A stretch of 5,787 nucleotides of DNA from an uncultured Desulfobulbus sp. (GTDB taxonomy: Bacteria > Desulfobacterota > Desulfobulbia > Desulfobulbales > Desulfobulbaceae), in NCBI GenBank assembly GCA_946539945.1, contig CAMNHX010000119.1, positions 1 to 5,787 on the forward strand, in the 5' to 3' direction. Made by a program: the position numbers and the translations under genes. Below, piece by piece: positions 1 to 5,576 of the stretch (position 1 is its first letter; every line of letters begins with the position of its first letter). The notes under the pieces are model-generated. The model was not told the origin of the DNA and ran no database searches. It worked only from the letters and a program-made list of their open reading frames with translations.

Positions 1-363
1 TGCCTTGGCTGCCAGAAGCGCCTGATTGGCGGAGAACACCAGGGTGACATTGGTCTTGATGCCTTCGGCGGTCAGGATTTTGACTGCCTTCAGTCCCTCT
101 TCCAGCATGGGAATCTTGATAACAATGTTGTCCGCGATTTTGGCCAGTTCACGGGCTTCCTGGACCATGCCTTCAGCCTCCAGACTGACCACCTCCGCGC
201 TGACCGGGCCTTCAACGAGGCTGCAGATTTCCTTCAGTATCTCGAGAAAGGGGCGGGACTCTTTGGACACCAGAGAGGGATTGGTTGTCACGCCGTCAAC
301 CATGCCCAATGCGAGCGCCTTTTTGATCTCGTCCACATTGGCGGTATCAATGAAAAACTTCAT
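1..363 (-). CDS. fsa: Fructose-6-phosphate aldolase / small transaldolase family protein, C-terminus beyond window
   Basis: This is the first 121 residues of a TIM-barrel class I aldolase of the FSA/TalC (MipB) family, whose members are about 215 residues long. The window edge removes the rest. Visible family signatures are [17 protein letters not shown] at the start, [12 protein letters not shown] at about 24-35, [15 protein letters not shown] at 52-66, IVIKIP with the Schiff-base lysine K83, and [21 protein letters not shown] at 101-121. The VSAEVVSL and KTNVTLVFS segments resemble the Thermotoga/Bacillus transaldolases more than E. coli FsaA, so I favour transaldolase activity in the non-oxidative pentose phosphate pathway. 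The Tyr/Phe position that separates FSA from transaldolase lies outside the window. The ATG overlaps the stop of the upstream YHS gene (ATGA), and a GGGAG stands 10 nt upstream inside that gene, so translation is probably coupled. It acts in the cytoplasm. Confidence 0.93.
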   Translation of the reverse strand, partial: MKFFIDTANVDEIKKALALGMVDGVTTNPSLVSKESRPFLEILKEICSLVEGPVSAEVVSLEAEGMVQEARELAKIADNIVIKIPMLEEGLKAVKILTAEGIKTNVTLVFSANQALLAAKA

Positions 364-626
364 GCCTCATGCTCTCCCTTGTGTAGAAATTTCTGGCGAC
401 ACTCTTCACTGCAAAAATACTGGATCATACCGGACCGGCTCACTGTCAGGGCCTCCTGGCGGGGAATGAAGCGGTGGCAGACCGGATCTTCCTCCAGGAT
501 GTCTTCAATAGGTTGGGCAGTGTTGTGCGCTTGCGAAACACGGCTGCCGCTTCCCAGATACTTGCGCAGGCGCAGACCGACATAGGCGGCCAAAGCGCCC
601 AGCGCCAGCAGGCGTGGCAGGATCAT
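360..626 (-). CDS. Small membrane-anchored YHS/TRASH-type cysteine protein (88 aa)
   Basis: This small protein has an N-terminal hydrophobic segment ([17 protein letters not shown], residues 2-18) followed by basic residues RLRKY, so it is probably a single-pass membrane anchor with the rest in the cytoplasm. After a variable linker comes [14 protein letters not shown] (47-60) and then [13 protein letters not shown] (69-81). The cysteines C50, C72 and C76 match the YHS/TRASH-like pattern PVC...YFCSxxC, which is usually linked to metal binding or sensing. The exact role is unknown. I chose ATG 626 because GGAGG lies 8 nt upstream. An in-frame ATG at 665 would add 13 residues (MQSCSASATEVCA) but has no ribosome site. 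The gene is first in an operon, and its stop overlaps the start of the aldolase/transaldolase gene, suggesting coupled expression. Whether this reflects a functional link to sugar-phosphate metabolism is not shown by the sequence. Confidence 0.85.
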   Translation of the reverse strand: MILPRLLALGALAAYVGLRLRKYLGSGSRVSQAHNTAQPIEDILEEDPVCHRFIPRQEALTVSRSGMIQYFCSEECRQKFLHKGEHEA

Positions 627-634
627 GGCGCATA

Positions 635-639
635 CCTCC
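635..639 (-). promoter_or_regulatory. Ribosome binding site GGAGG deciding the start of the YHS gene
   Basis: Read on the minus strand, GGAGG lies 8 nt before ATG 626. It selects that start over the in-frame ATG at 665, which has no comparable purine-rich sequence upstream. Confidence 0.7.
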
Positions 640-661
640 GTAGCAGATGCGGAACAGGATT

Positions 662-681
662 GCACCAGAAAAATGTGGTGC
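662..681 (-). other. 5' leader stem-loop of the YHS-aldolase mRNA
   Basis: GCACCA (662-667) and TGGTGC (676-681) form a perfect 6-bp stem with an 8-nt loop. With transcription predicted to begin near 684, this hairpin would sit at the very 5' end of the mRNA, about 35 nt upstream of the start codon and clear of the GGAGG site. A 5'-terminal hairpin of this kind can protect an mRNA from RppH/RNase E-type decay, but that role is inference. No T-tract follows it in the minus direction, so it is not a terminator. Confidence 0.4.
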
Positions 682-690
682 GGATTTCCT

Positions 691-718
691 ATTATAGCCG
701 GGTAAAGAACTTTGTCTA
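691..718 (-). promoter_or_regulatory. Sigma-70-type promoter for the YHS-aldolase operon
   Basis: On the minus strand a -35 hexamer TAGACA (713-718, 5 of 6 to consensus) is followed by a 16-bp spacer and a perfect -10 hexamer TATAAT (691-696). The predicted transcription start is near 684, giving a leader of roughly 58 nt before ATG 626. This is the best promoter match in the window. An imperfect inverted repeat overlaps the -35 box, which would suit repression by steric exclusion. Confidence 0.7.
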
Positions 719-738
719 AACAATTCAGCGTTCAGACA
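713..738. repeat. Imperfect inverted repeat over the -35 box (candidate operator)
   Basis: TGTCTAAAC (713-721) and GTTCAGACA (730-738) are inverted repeats with 8 of 9 positions complementary and an 8-bp spacer. The left arm contains the -35 box of the minus-strand promoter. The perfect half-site TGTCTGAA/TTCAGACA recurs as an inverted pair downstream of ampG (5578-5585 and 5606-5613). I cannot name a regulator. Confidence 0.35.
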
Positions 739-957
739 CCAAGGAGCAGCGAGAGTATTCTGGCAACCTGAAACTGGATACACCGGGCAAAGCATCACTT
801 TAAGGAAGTCTGTTGGGATTTCCGGGCAGTATGGAGCTACATCTGTTCACAGGAGAACACCCACGCGCACGCTCTTCCATCCAAGCGGCAAGCACTGCGG
901 TTCGAGACTGCCTTACCGGGATAGAAACAAGAAAAAACTATTATTCTAGATTTCATG
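739..957. other. Non-coding stretch between divergent operons
   Basis: This is the central part of a 468-bp gap (627-1094) between the YHS-aldolase operon and the DUF2157 operon. No frame carries a plausible protein, and no tRNA or other known RNA fold is evident. One short inverted repeat is present: TGTTC (844-848) and GAACA (855-859) with a 6-nt spacer. The CTGTTCAC at 843-850 is repeated at 980-987 within the leader hairpin of the next operon. The composition becomes AT-rich from about 920 as the promoter is approached. Confidence 0.6.
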
Positions 958-971
958 TGTTATAGTATAAG
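958..971 (+). promoter_or_regulatory. Extended -10 promoter for the DUF2157-DUF4824 operon
   Basis: TGT followed by TATAGT (958-966) fits the extended -10 form TGnTATAAT with 5 of 6 in the hexamer. An overlapping TATAAG (966-971) is an alternative -10. The region upstream (931-957) is AT-rich but has no good -35 box, as is usual for extended -10 promoters. Transcription would begin near 973-978, giving a leader of about 120 nt before ATG 1095. Confidence 0.45.
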
Positions 972-978
972 ACACGGG

Positions 979-1007
979 GCTGTTCACTGCTGACCGGGTA
1001 GAACAGC
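979..1007 (+). other. 5' leader stem-loop of the DUF2157 operon
   Basis: GCTGTTC (979-985) and GAACAGC (1001-1007) form a perfect 7-bp stem with a 15-nt loop. It lies within a few nucleotides of the predicted transcription start, so it would cap the 5' end of the mRNA or, as DNA, could serve as an operator. No U-tract follows, so it is not a terminator. Confidence 0.35.
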
Positions 1008-1039
1008 AAGCCATACCCTTCAAGGCACGGGAGGAAAAC

Positions 1040-1153
1040 GTGAATCCTCTTGCCTTTTCCCCTGTTTCCCCAAACCACAAACACAGGAGCTTGCATGGAA
1101 ACAAGACAACCCTTGTCCCGCGAGGCTGCGCAGGCGGCAGTGGCGCGGATTGA
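1040..1153 (+). CDS. Possible 37-codon leader peptide overlapping the DUF2157 start
   Basis: A GTG at 1040 is preceded at 5-nt spacing by GGGAGG (1029-1034), a stronger ribosome site than the one at the DUF2157 start. The frame stays open for 37 codons (starting VNPLAFSPVSPNHKHRS) and ends at TGA 1151-1153, in a different frame from DUF2157 and running across its ATG at 1095. GAGGA (1031-1035) can pair with TCCTC (1045-1049), placing the GTG in the loop, so initiation could be structure-controlled. The peptide resembles nothing I know. It may be a regulatory upstream ORF, or the purine-rich site may be chance or a stand-by site. Confidence 0.2.
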   Translation: MNPLAFSPVSPNHKHRSLHGNKTTLVPRGCAGGSGAD

Positions 1154-2177
1154 AGCCTTTCGGGAAGAACTGGCCCGGCTGGACAAGGCAGGCGTGTTGC
1201 GCCTGAACCCTGAACAGCGGCAGGCTGTGGACCAGCATCAGGCAGCGCTGCTTGCCCAGTGGCGGCAACGTTTTGACGTGGACACTGAAAACCGCGAGCG
1301 CCAGTTGAGCTGGGGCATGAAGGTCGCCTCCTTTCTGGCGGCGCTGGCGCTGTCTGCGGCGGTCTTCTTCCTTTGTTACCAGTTTTGGGGGCAGATTCCC
1401 ACAGCAGCGCAAGCAGCCTTGCTCTTCCTCTTTACCCTTGCCACGAGCCTTGCCAGCCTGCACTGCGCGGCCCGTGAGCAGTCCAGCTACTTTGCCAAGC
1501 TCTTTGGCATGATTGCCTGTGTCTGCTTTGCCCTGAACATGAGCCTTTTGGGCCGTATGTTTAACCTGACGCCCCGCCCCACAGTCTTTCTGGTCTGGTC
1601 AGGCTTTGCCTTTCTTTTGGCCTATGCCTGCGAGGCCCGGCTTCTGCTGGCTGTGGGTATCTGTGCGCTCTCTGCCTGGCTGGGCGCACAGACCGGCACC
1701 TTCTGGGGGATGTACTGGCTGGGCTTTGGCCAGTACCCGGAAACCTTTTTCCCGGCTGCTCTTGCGCTCTTTGGGCTTTCCCTCATCCCGCACTACAGAC
1801 AGCCTGATTTTCCGCCTGCCTATCGCGTTTGGGCGCTCCTGTTCTGGTTTCTGCCTGTGCTTCTGCTCTCCCATTGGGGAGAGGGCAGCCTCTTTCCCAT
1901 GAGCCACAGGTTTGTGGAATACTTGTACCAGCTTACCGGCTTTGCCAGCGCCGCCCTGCTGATGGTCTTGGGCATCAGGCACGGCTGGCCGGAGACAGTG
2001 AAAACCAGCGTGGTCTTTTTCACGCTCTTTCTCTACACCAAATTTTTTGACTGGTGGTGGGACTGGATGCCCAAGTCCCTGTTTTTTCTGGTGCTTGGTT
2101 TGGCGGCACTGCTGGCCCTGCTGATCTTGCGCCGCCTGCGCCGTCTGCATCCACACGCAAGGGAGGTACAGCCATGA
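1095..2177 (+). CDS. DUF2157 family polytopic membrane protein (360 aa)
   Basis: This is an integral cytoplasmic-membrane protein of unknown function. Residues 1-75 are soluble and helical. They carry the DUF2157-type motif LDKAGVLRLNPEQRQAVDQH (29-48), followed by an R/E-rich stretch. About ten hydrophobic segments then follow, near 76-96, 105-123, 134-152, 163-178, 182-200, 218-232, 244-259, 281-295, 304-318 and 327-346. The aromatic segment KFFDWWWDWMPKSLFFLVLG (316-335) and the terminal arginine cluster RRLRRLHPHAR resemble the C-terminal part of DUF2157/DUF4401 proteins. I chose ATG 1095 because AGGAG (1085-1089) lies 5 nt upstream. An in-frame TTG at 1050 would add 15 residues but is poorly spaced from any ribosome site. 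Its stop overlaps the next start (ATGA), so it is co-translated with the DUF4824 protein. No catalytic motif is visible. Confidence 0.85.
   Translation: METRQPLSREAAQAAVARIEAFREELARLDKAGVLRLNPEQRQAVDQHQAALLAQWRQRFDVDTENRERQLSWGMKVASFLAALALSAAVFFLCYQFWGQIPTAAQAALLFLFTLATSLASLHCAAREQSSYFAKLFGMIACVCFALNMSLLGRMFNLTPRPTVFLVWSGFAFLLAYACEARLLLAVGICALSAWLGAQTGTFWGMYWLGFGQYPETFFPAALALFGLSLIPHYRQPDFPPAYRVWALLFWFLPVLLLSHWGEGSLFPMSHRFVEYLYQLTGFASAALLMVLGIRHGWPETVKTSVVFFTLFLYTKFFDWWWDWMPKSLFFLVLGLAALLALLILRRLRRLHPHAREVQP
2161..2166 (+). promoter_or_regulatory. Ribosome binding site GGGAGG for the DUF4824 gene
   Basis: GGGAGG lies 7 nt before ATG 2174, within the last codons of the DUF2157 gene. It supports the overlapping ATGA start over a later in-frame ATG at 2249, which is preceded only by a weak GACAGGG. 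Confidence 0.7.
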
Positions 2178-3073
2178 AAACCTTGTCCCTGAAAACCGTG
2201 TTTGTCTGTCTGTGGACTGCTCTGGACAGCTTCCTGCAAGACAGGGCCATGTTCCCGAAACAGCAACGTATCCGGCGCTTGGGTTTCGCAGTGCTGCTTC
2301 TGATTCTTACCGTGAACACGGTGATCCTGATTCGGGTAGCCTGGAATCGGCTGGGTGAACCTGAAGCAGAACTGACACTGTCTGGGCGGGAATTTTCTAC
2401 GCGAAACGGGCTTTTTGATGAAGCCAGTGGTCGCTTTGTCCGGCTGAAGATAGGGAAAACAAACGACTGGCTGGACGCGGTAAAACTGCGCAGTCTGGGC
2501 TTGGATGAGAAGCCTGCTTCCGCACACCGCTCTCGCGAGCGGGAAGTCTTGTTGGTCTTGGAACTGGATGGCCCGACCCATGCCCGTGCGCTTGCTGCAC
2601 AGAAAAAACTGGTGATCCAGGCCCGTGAAGAGCTGCAGCGTGCGGATGCGGTGCTGACTGGTCTTGACCCAGAAGCCGCGCCAGAGGCGCTGACCCAGGC
2701 ACAAAAGAACAGGAAAAGGGCAGCAGAAAGGCTTGAGAACACAGAAAGAGGGCTTCTGGTGAAACAAAACGAGGATTCCCGGCTCTATCTCGTGGATGCA
2801 GGGCTTGAGGTTCAGGCACTGCGGCAACGCTACCCTGACCGCAGTCGCTACGCGCTTGTGCCGGGCACTATGCGGGTCTGGTGGGACAGGGAGGGCAAGG
2901 CGCATCCCTCAAGCAGTCTGGAATTGCGGGACATCTTTGTGCCCCTGCGTTTTGCGGAGATCTTTGCGCGGATTGACAAGCTCCAAGGAGAGGAGAAAGC
3001 GGCAGCTCGCCTGCAACTGGCCTTTGGCAAGCGCCTGGAGCCTTGGGTCAGGGACTTGCAACCCGGCAAGTGA
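2174..3073 (+). CDS. DUF4824 family single-pass membrane protein (299 aa)
   Basis: I assign this to DUF4824 from remembered family features. A transmembrane segment (36-54) leads into VAWNRLGEPEAELTLSGREF (55-74). Next come the conserved-looking WLDAVKLRSLGLD (99-111) and VLLVLELDG (125-133). A charged, probably coiled or helical stretch follows (about 137-200), then SRLYLVDAGLEVQALRQRYPD (202-222) and a final region ending in VRDLQPGK. The positive cluster before the membrane segment (KQQRIRR) suggests the bulk of the protein lies outside the cytoplasm. Function is unknown. DUF4824 genes are often seen next to DUF2157 genes, as here, and the 4-nt overlap with the upstream gene indicates coupled translation and a likely complex. 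The first 25 residues precede a second in-frame ATG (2249), so a shorter form is possible, but the ribosome site supports 2174. Confidence 0.8.
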   Translation: MKTLSLKTVFVCLWTALDSFLQDRAMFPKQQRIRRLGFAVLLLILTVNTVILIRVAWNRLGEPEAELTLSGREFSTRNGLFDEASGRFVRLKIGKTNDWLDAVKLRSLGLDEKPASAHRSREREVLLVLELDGPTHARALAAQKKLVIQAREELQRADAVLTGLDPEAAPEALTQAQKNRKRAAERLENTERGLLVKQNEDSRLYLVDAGLEVQALRQRYPDRSRYALVPGTMRVWWDREGKAHPSSSLELRDIFVPLRFAEIFARIDKLQGEEKAAARLQLAFGKRLEPWVRDLQPGK

Positions 3074-3096
3074 TCTTGTCCAAGAACGCACAGAAA

Positions 3097-3121
3097 GGCA
3101 GGCTCTTCAAAAGAGCCTGCC
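3097..3121. terminator. Shared terminator hairpin between convergent DUF4824 and mutY genes
   Basis: GGCAGGCTCTT (3097-3107) and AAGAGCCTGCC (3111-3121) form a perfect 11-bp stem with a 3-nt CAA loop. On the minus strand it is followed by TTTCTGTG, a short U-tract, so it fits best as the mutY terminator. On the plus strand the following bases (CTGAACC) are not U-rich, so termination of the DUF4824 transcript there would be weaker or Rho-assisted. The last codons and the TGA stop of mutY (3107-3109) are inside the stem and loop. Confidence 0.7.
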
Positions 3122-4219
3122 CTGAACCTGCTGATTCAGCGCAGCTACCAGTTGCCGATGCCCCGCCGGGAAGGGATAGTCTGCCAGCGTATTGCTGTCT
3201 GCCCAGACAAAGCGGGAGGCGGCGGTCAGAACCGGATCCGGCCCCTGGCCCGCAGCCAGACGGCAGAGGAAACTGTGCAGCGTGACTCGATAACGGGTGT
3301 AGTGGTGCACCACTGTCCGAAAGGGCGCTTCAATCTCAACCAGCCAGCCGGTTTCTTCCCGGATTTCCCGGCGTACCGTTTCTTCCGGTGTTTCGCCTGG
3401 CTCCATCTTGCCGCCCGGAAATTCCCACAACCCGCCCCACACGTCCTCTGGTAGGCGCTGCTGGATGTACAGTCGCCCCTGGGACCGGAGAATGCCGCAG
3501 GCCATAACAATGTCAATCCGTTCAGGCCGCTTGGGCAACACAGGGCGCTGCCCAACCGTGTTCCGCTGTCGCGCCAGACAGGCGCTGTGGAGCGGACAGC
3601 CCAGGCAAAGCGGCTTTTTGGGCGTGCAGACCCGCTCCCCAAACTCCATCAGCGCCTCGTTACAGTTTCGGGCTGCAAGCGGATCCAGAAAACGTGCGGC
3701 CAGTTCGCGCAACACAGTTTGACCAGCCTTGCCCCTGACCGGGATCTCCAAATCAAAAAACCGGGCAAAAAGGCGCTCCACATTGGCGTCAACCAGCGGC
3801 ACAGGTTGATTGAAGCCAATGGACAGAATGGCTGCTGCCGTATAGGAACCAATACCCGGCAAGGCCAGAAGCGCCTTTTCGTCTGCCGGAAGCTGGCCAC
3901 CGTATTGGGCCACAAGCTGCTGCGCCGCCCGGTGCAGATTCCGCGCCCGGCTGTAATAGCCCAGACCTTCCCAAGCCTTCAGCACGGTCTGCTCCGGAGC
4001 AGCGGCCAAGGCTGTCGCATCAGGAAACTGTCGCATCCAGCGAACAAAGTATTCTGCCGCCCGATCCAGCTGGGTCTGTTGCCCCATGATTTCAGCGATC
4101 CATATTTCATAAGGCGCATAGTCCCGCCGCCAGGGCAGGGAGCGTCGGCTGTGCGCAAACCAGTCCAGCACCTGTTTGCGCAGGACAGCCAGTTCCTGAT
4201 CTGTAGGCTTGTGCGTCAT
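3107..4219 (-). CDS. mutY: A/G-specific adenine DNA glycosylase with C-terminal Nudix domain (370 aa)
   Basis: MutY removes adenine mispaired with 8-oxoguanine in the GO base-excision repair pathway. The N-terminal domain shows SLPWRRDYAPYEIWIAEIMGQQTQ (27-50) with catalytic E43, WEGLGYYSRARNLHRAA (83-99), the helix-hairpin-helix LLALPGIGSYTAAAI (117-131), and VDANVERLFARFF (143-155) with catalytic D144. The 4Fe-4S cluster cysteines are C198-X6-C205-X2-C208-X5-C214. After a linker (218-232) comes a MutT-like domain with WGGLWEFPGGKMEPGE (261-276) and a complete Nudix box, G270-X5-E276-X7-R284-E285-I-X-E288-E289-X-G291-W. The usual MLQQTQ reads MGQQTQ here. The 8-oxoG-sensing FSH-type loop reads YTR (307-309). 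ATG 4219 leaves a normal-length N-terminus, though its ribosome site (GGGAAAGAG, close to the ATG) is weak. The open frame extends upstream without family similarity. The gene is convergent with DUF4824 and divergent from ampG. Confidence 0.96.
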   Translation of the reverse strand: MTHKPTDQELAVLRKQVLDWFAHSRRSLPWRRDYAPYEIWIAEIMGQQTQLDRAAEYFVRWMRQFPDATALAAAPEQTVLKAWEGLGYYSRARNLHRAAQQLVAQYGGQLPADEKALLALPGIGSYTAAAILSIGFNQPVPLVDANVERLFARFFDLEIPVRGKAGQTVLRELAARFLDPLAARNCNEALMEFGERVCTPKKPLCLGCPLHSACLARQRNTVGQRPVLPKRPERIDIVMACGILRSQGRLYIQQRLPEDVWGGLWEFPGGKMEPGETPEETVRREIREETGWLVEIEAPFRTVVHHYTRYRVTLHSFLCRLAAGQGPDPVLTAASRFVWADSNTLADYPFPAGHRQLVAALNQQVQGRLF

Positions 4220-4315
4220 GACTCTTTCCCGGGAAAAATATTTTGGCTTTGCCTTCTTGCCGGATGTGGTAAACAGGCAAGCCCGTATTCCTGTTTCCAT
4301 GTTGAGGTTCAAAGT
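4220..4315. promoter_or_regulatory. Divergent mutY-ampG intergenic region with a 12-bp palindrome
   Basis: These 96 bp must hold the start signals for both mutY (leftwards) and ampG (rightwards). I find no convincing -35/-10 pair for either gene. A perfect 12-bp palindrome, TTTCCCGGGAAA (4225-4236), lies 5 nt upstream of the mutY ATG and overlaps its weak ribosome site. TTGCCT (4249-4254) and AGGCAA (4275-4280) form a second, looser inverted repeat. TGAGG (4303-4307) is the ampG ribosome site, 8 nt before ATG 4316. The palindrome could be an operator or a translation-masking hairpin, but no known regulator site is recognised. Confidence 0.35.
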
Positions 4316-5542
4316 ATGTCTTTTGCGTTTTTCCGCAAACTGGTGGCCCCAAAAATGCTGGTGTCCTTTTTGATGGGCTTTGCCTGCGGTCTGCCTTTGC
4401 TGCTTTCCGGTCAGGTCTTGCAGGCCTGGATGCACGATGAGGGTGTGAATCTGAAGGTGATTGGTTTGTACGCGCTGGTGGGACTGCCCTACACCTGCAA
4501 ATTCCTCTGGGCACCTGTGTTTGACCGCTTCATTCCGCCCTTTCTGGGGCGTCGCCGGGGCTGGCTCTTGATAGCGCAGATACTTCTGGCGCTCTCGCTT
4601 GCCGGTCTGGGGCAGTGCGATCCGGCAGCCATGCCCTGGATGGTGGCGCTGATGGCAGCCCTGGTCACATTTTTTTCTGCCTCCCAGGACATTGTGGTGG
4701 ACGCCTACCGCCGGGAAGACCTCAAGGATGAGGAACTGGGCGCGGGCAGTTCGCTCTACATCAGCGGCTACCGTTTGGGGATGCTTTTGGCGGGTGGTGG
4801 TGGACTCATGCTTGCCGACCTGCTGCCTTTTTCACAGGTGTATCTGGTGATGGCAGTGCTCATGGCTGCCAACGCAGTGGTGACCCTGCTGTGTCAGGAG
4901 CCGCCGATGGACCAGGGCAGACCGCAGAATTTCCGGGAAAGTATTGTAGAACCGTTTTGCGACTATTTCCGGCAGGACAGAGCCTTGCTCATTCTGCTGT
5001 TCATTCTGCTGTACAAGCTCGGCGACCAGATGGCCACAGCCATAACCACGCCTTTTTATCTGGATCTGGGTTTCACCAAAACCGAGGTAGGCGCAGTGGT
5101 CAAGCTCTTTGGCACCTGGGCTGTGATTCTGGGCGGCCTTGCAGGCGCGGCTGTGATGCTGCGCATTGGCACAATCAAGGGGCTTTGGCTCTTCGGCTTT
5201 TTGCAGATGGCCTCCATTCCGGGTTTCTTCGTCCTGGCCTTCATTGGGCACAGTGTGTCTGCTTTGGCAGCGGTCATTGCCTTTGAAAACCTGACCGGTG
5301 GCATGGGCACTGCAGCCTATACCGCTTACATGGCCAGCCTCACCAACAAACGCTTTACAGCCACACAGTACGCGCTTTTAACCAGCATCATGGGCGTGCC
5401 GCGGGTTATCATTGCCGCGCCCTCTGGCTGGCTTGCCAACACGATGGGTTGGCCCGGATTTTTCCTGTTCTGCACTGCGCTGGCTGTGCCGGGGCTTTTG
5501 CTCTTGCCCATTGTGGCTCCGTTGAAGAGGCAAGGTAATTGA
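4316..5542 (+). CDS. ampG: AmpG-type muropeptide permease, MFS transporter (408 aa)
   Basis: AmpG imports GlcNAc-anhydroMurNAc peptides from the periplasm for cell-wall recycling, and in some bacteria this flux signals beta-lactamase induction. The protein is a major facilitator with about 12 hydrophobic helices. Family signatures are GFACGLPLLLSGQVLQAWMHDEGV (21-44), LYALVGLPYTCKFLWAPVFDR (51-71), the loop FLGRRRGW (76-83), SASQDIVVDAYRREDLKDEE (121-140) with GAGSSLYISGYRLGML (142-157), and LTNKRFTATQYALLTSIMGVPRV (342-364). At 408 residues it matches the shorter AmpG forms and lacks the C-terminal extension of the 491-residue E. coli protein. ATG 4316 is chosen from TGAGG at 8-nt spacing. 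The frame is open far upstream, but that part is antisense to mutY. No beta-lactamase or ampR gene lies in the window, so only a recycling role is supported. Confidence 0.93.
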   Translation: MSFAFFRKLVAPKMLVSFLMGFACGLPLLLSGQVLQAWMHDEGVNLKVIGLYALVGLPYTCKFLWAPVFDRFIPPFLGRRRGWLLIAQILLALSLAGLGQCDPAAMPWMVALMAALVTFFSASQDIVVDAYRREDLKDEELGAGSSLYISGYRLGMLLAGGGGLMLADLLPFSQVYLVMAVLMAANAVVTLLCQEPPMDQGRPQNFRESIVEPFCDYFRQDRALLILLFILLYKLGDQMATAITTPFYLDLGFTKTEVGAVVKLFGTWAVILGGLAGAAVMLRIGTIKGLWLFGFLQMASIPGFFVLAFIGHSVSALAAVIAFENLTGGMGTAAYTAYMASLTNKRFTATQYALLTSIMGVPRVIIAAPSGWLANTMGWPGFFLFCTALAVPGLLLLPIVAPLKRQGN

Positions 5543-5576
5543 AGATTTGCAAAATTTTCCTGTTTTGACCTTCTCC

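Noticed and set aside
26..469. Plus-strand open frame of 147 codons opposite the aldolase gene
   Set aside because: It is the antisense shadow of a clear aldolase/transaldolase coding frame and crosses into the YHS gene. It has no ribosome site or recognisable domain.
890..925. GGTTCGA followed by pairing-poor sequence, reminiscent of a tRNA T-arm
   Set aside because: The flanking bases do not form a T-stem, and no acceptor, D or anticodon arms can be built around it.
1050..1094. TTG at 1050 as an earlier start for the DUF2157 protein
   Set aside because: It lies 15 nt from the nearest ribosome site and adds a proline-rich stretch. ATG 1095 has AGGAG at 5 nt.
2020..2905. Two long overlapping minus-strand frames opposite the DUF4824 gene (240 and 290 codons)
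   Set aside because: They have Ser/Arg-rich or Pro/Gln-rich low-complexity composition typical of antisense frames in GC-rich DNA, no family features, and mirror a gene with strong coding evidence.
3587..4315. Open reading frame continuous with ampG extending about 243 codons upstream
   Set aside because: It is antisense to mutY, shows no family features, and ampG has a good ribosome site and the expected N-terminus at 4316.
4220..4435. In-frame upstream extension of mutY by up to 72 codons
   Set aside because: The added residues have no MutY similarity, run antisense to the start of ampG, and the ATGs there lack a ribosome site. ATG 4219 gives a normal MutY N-terminus.
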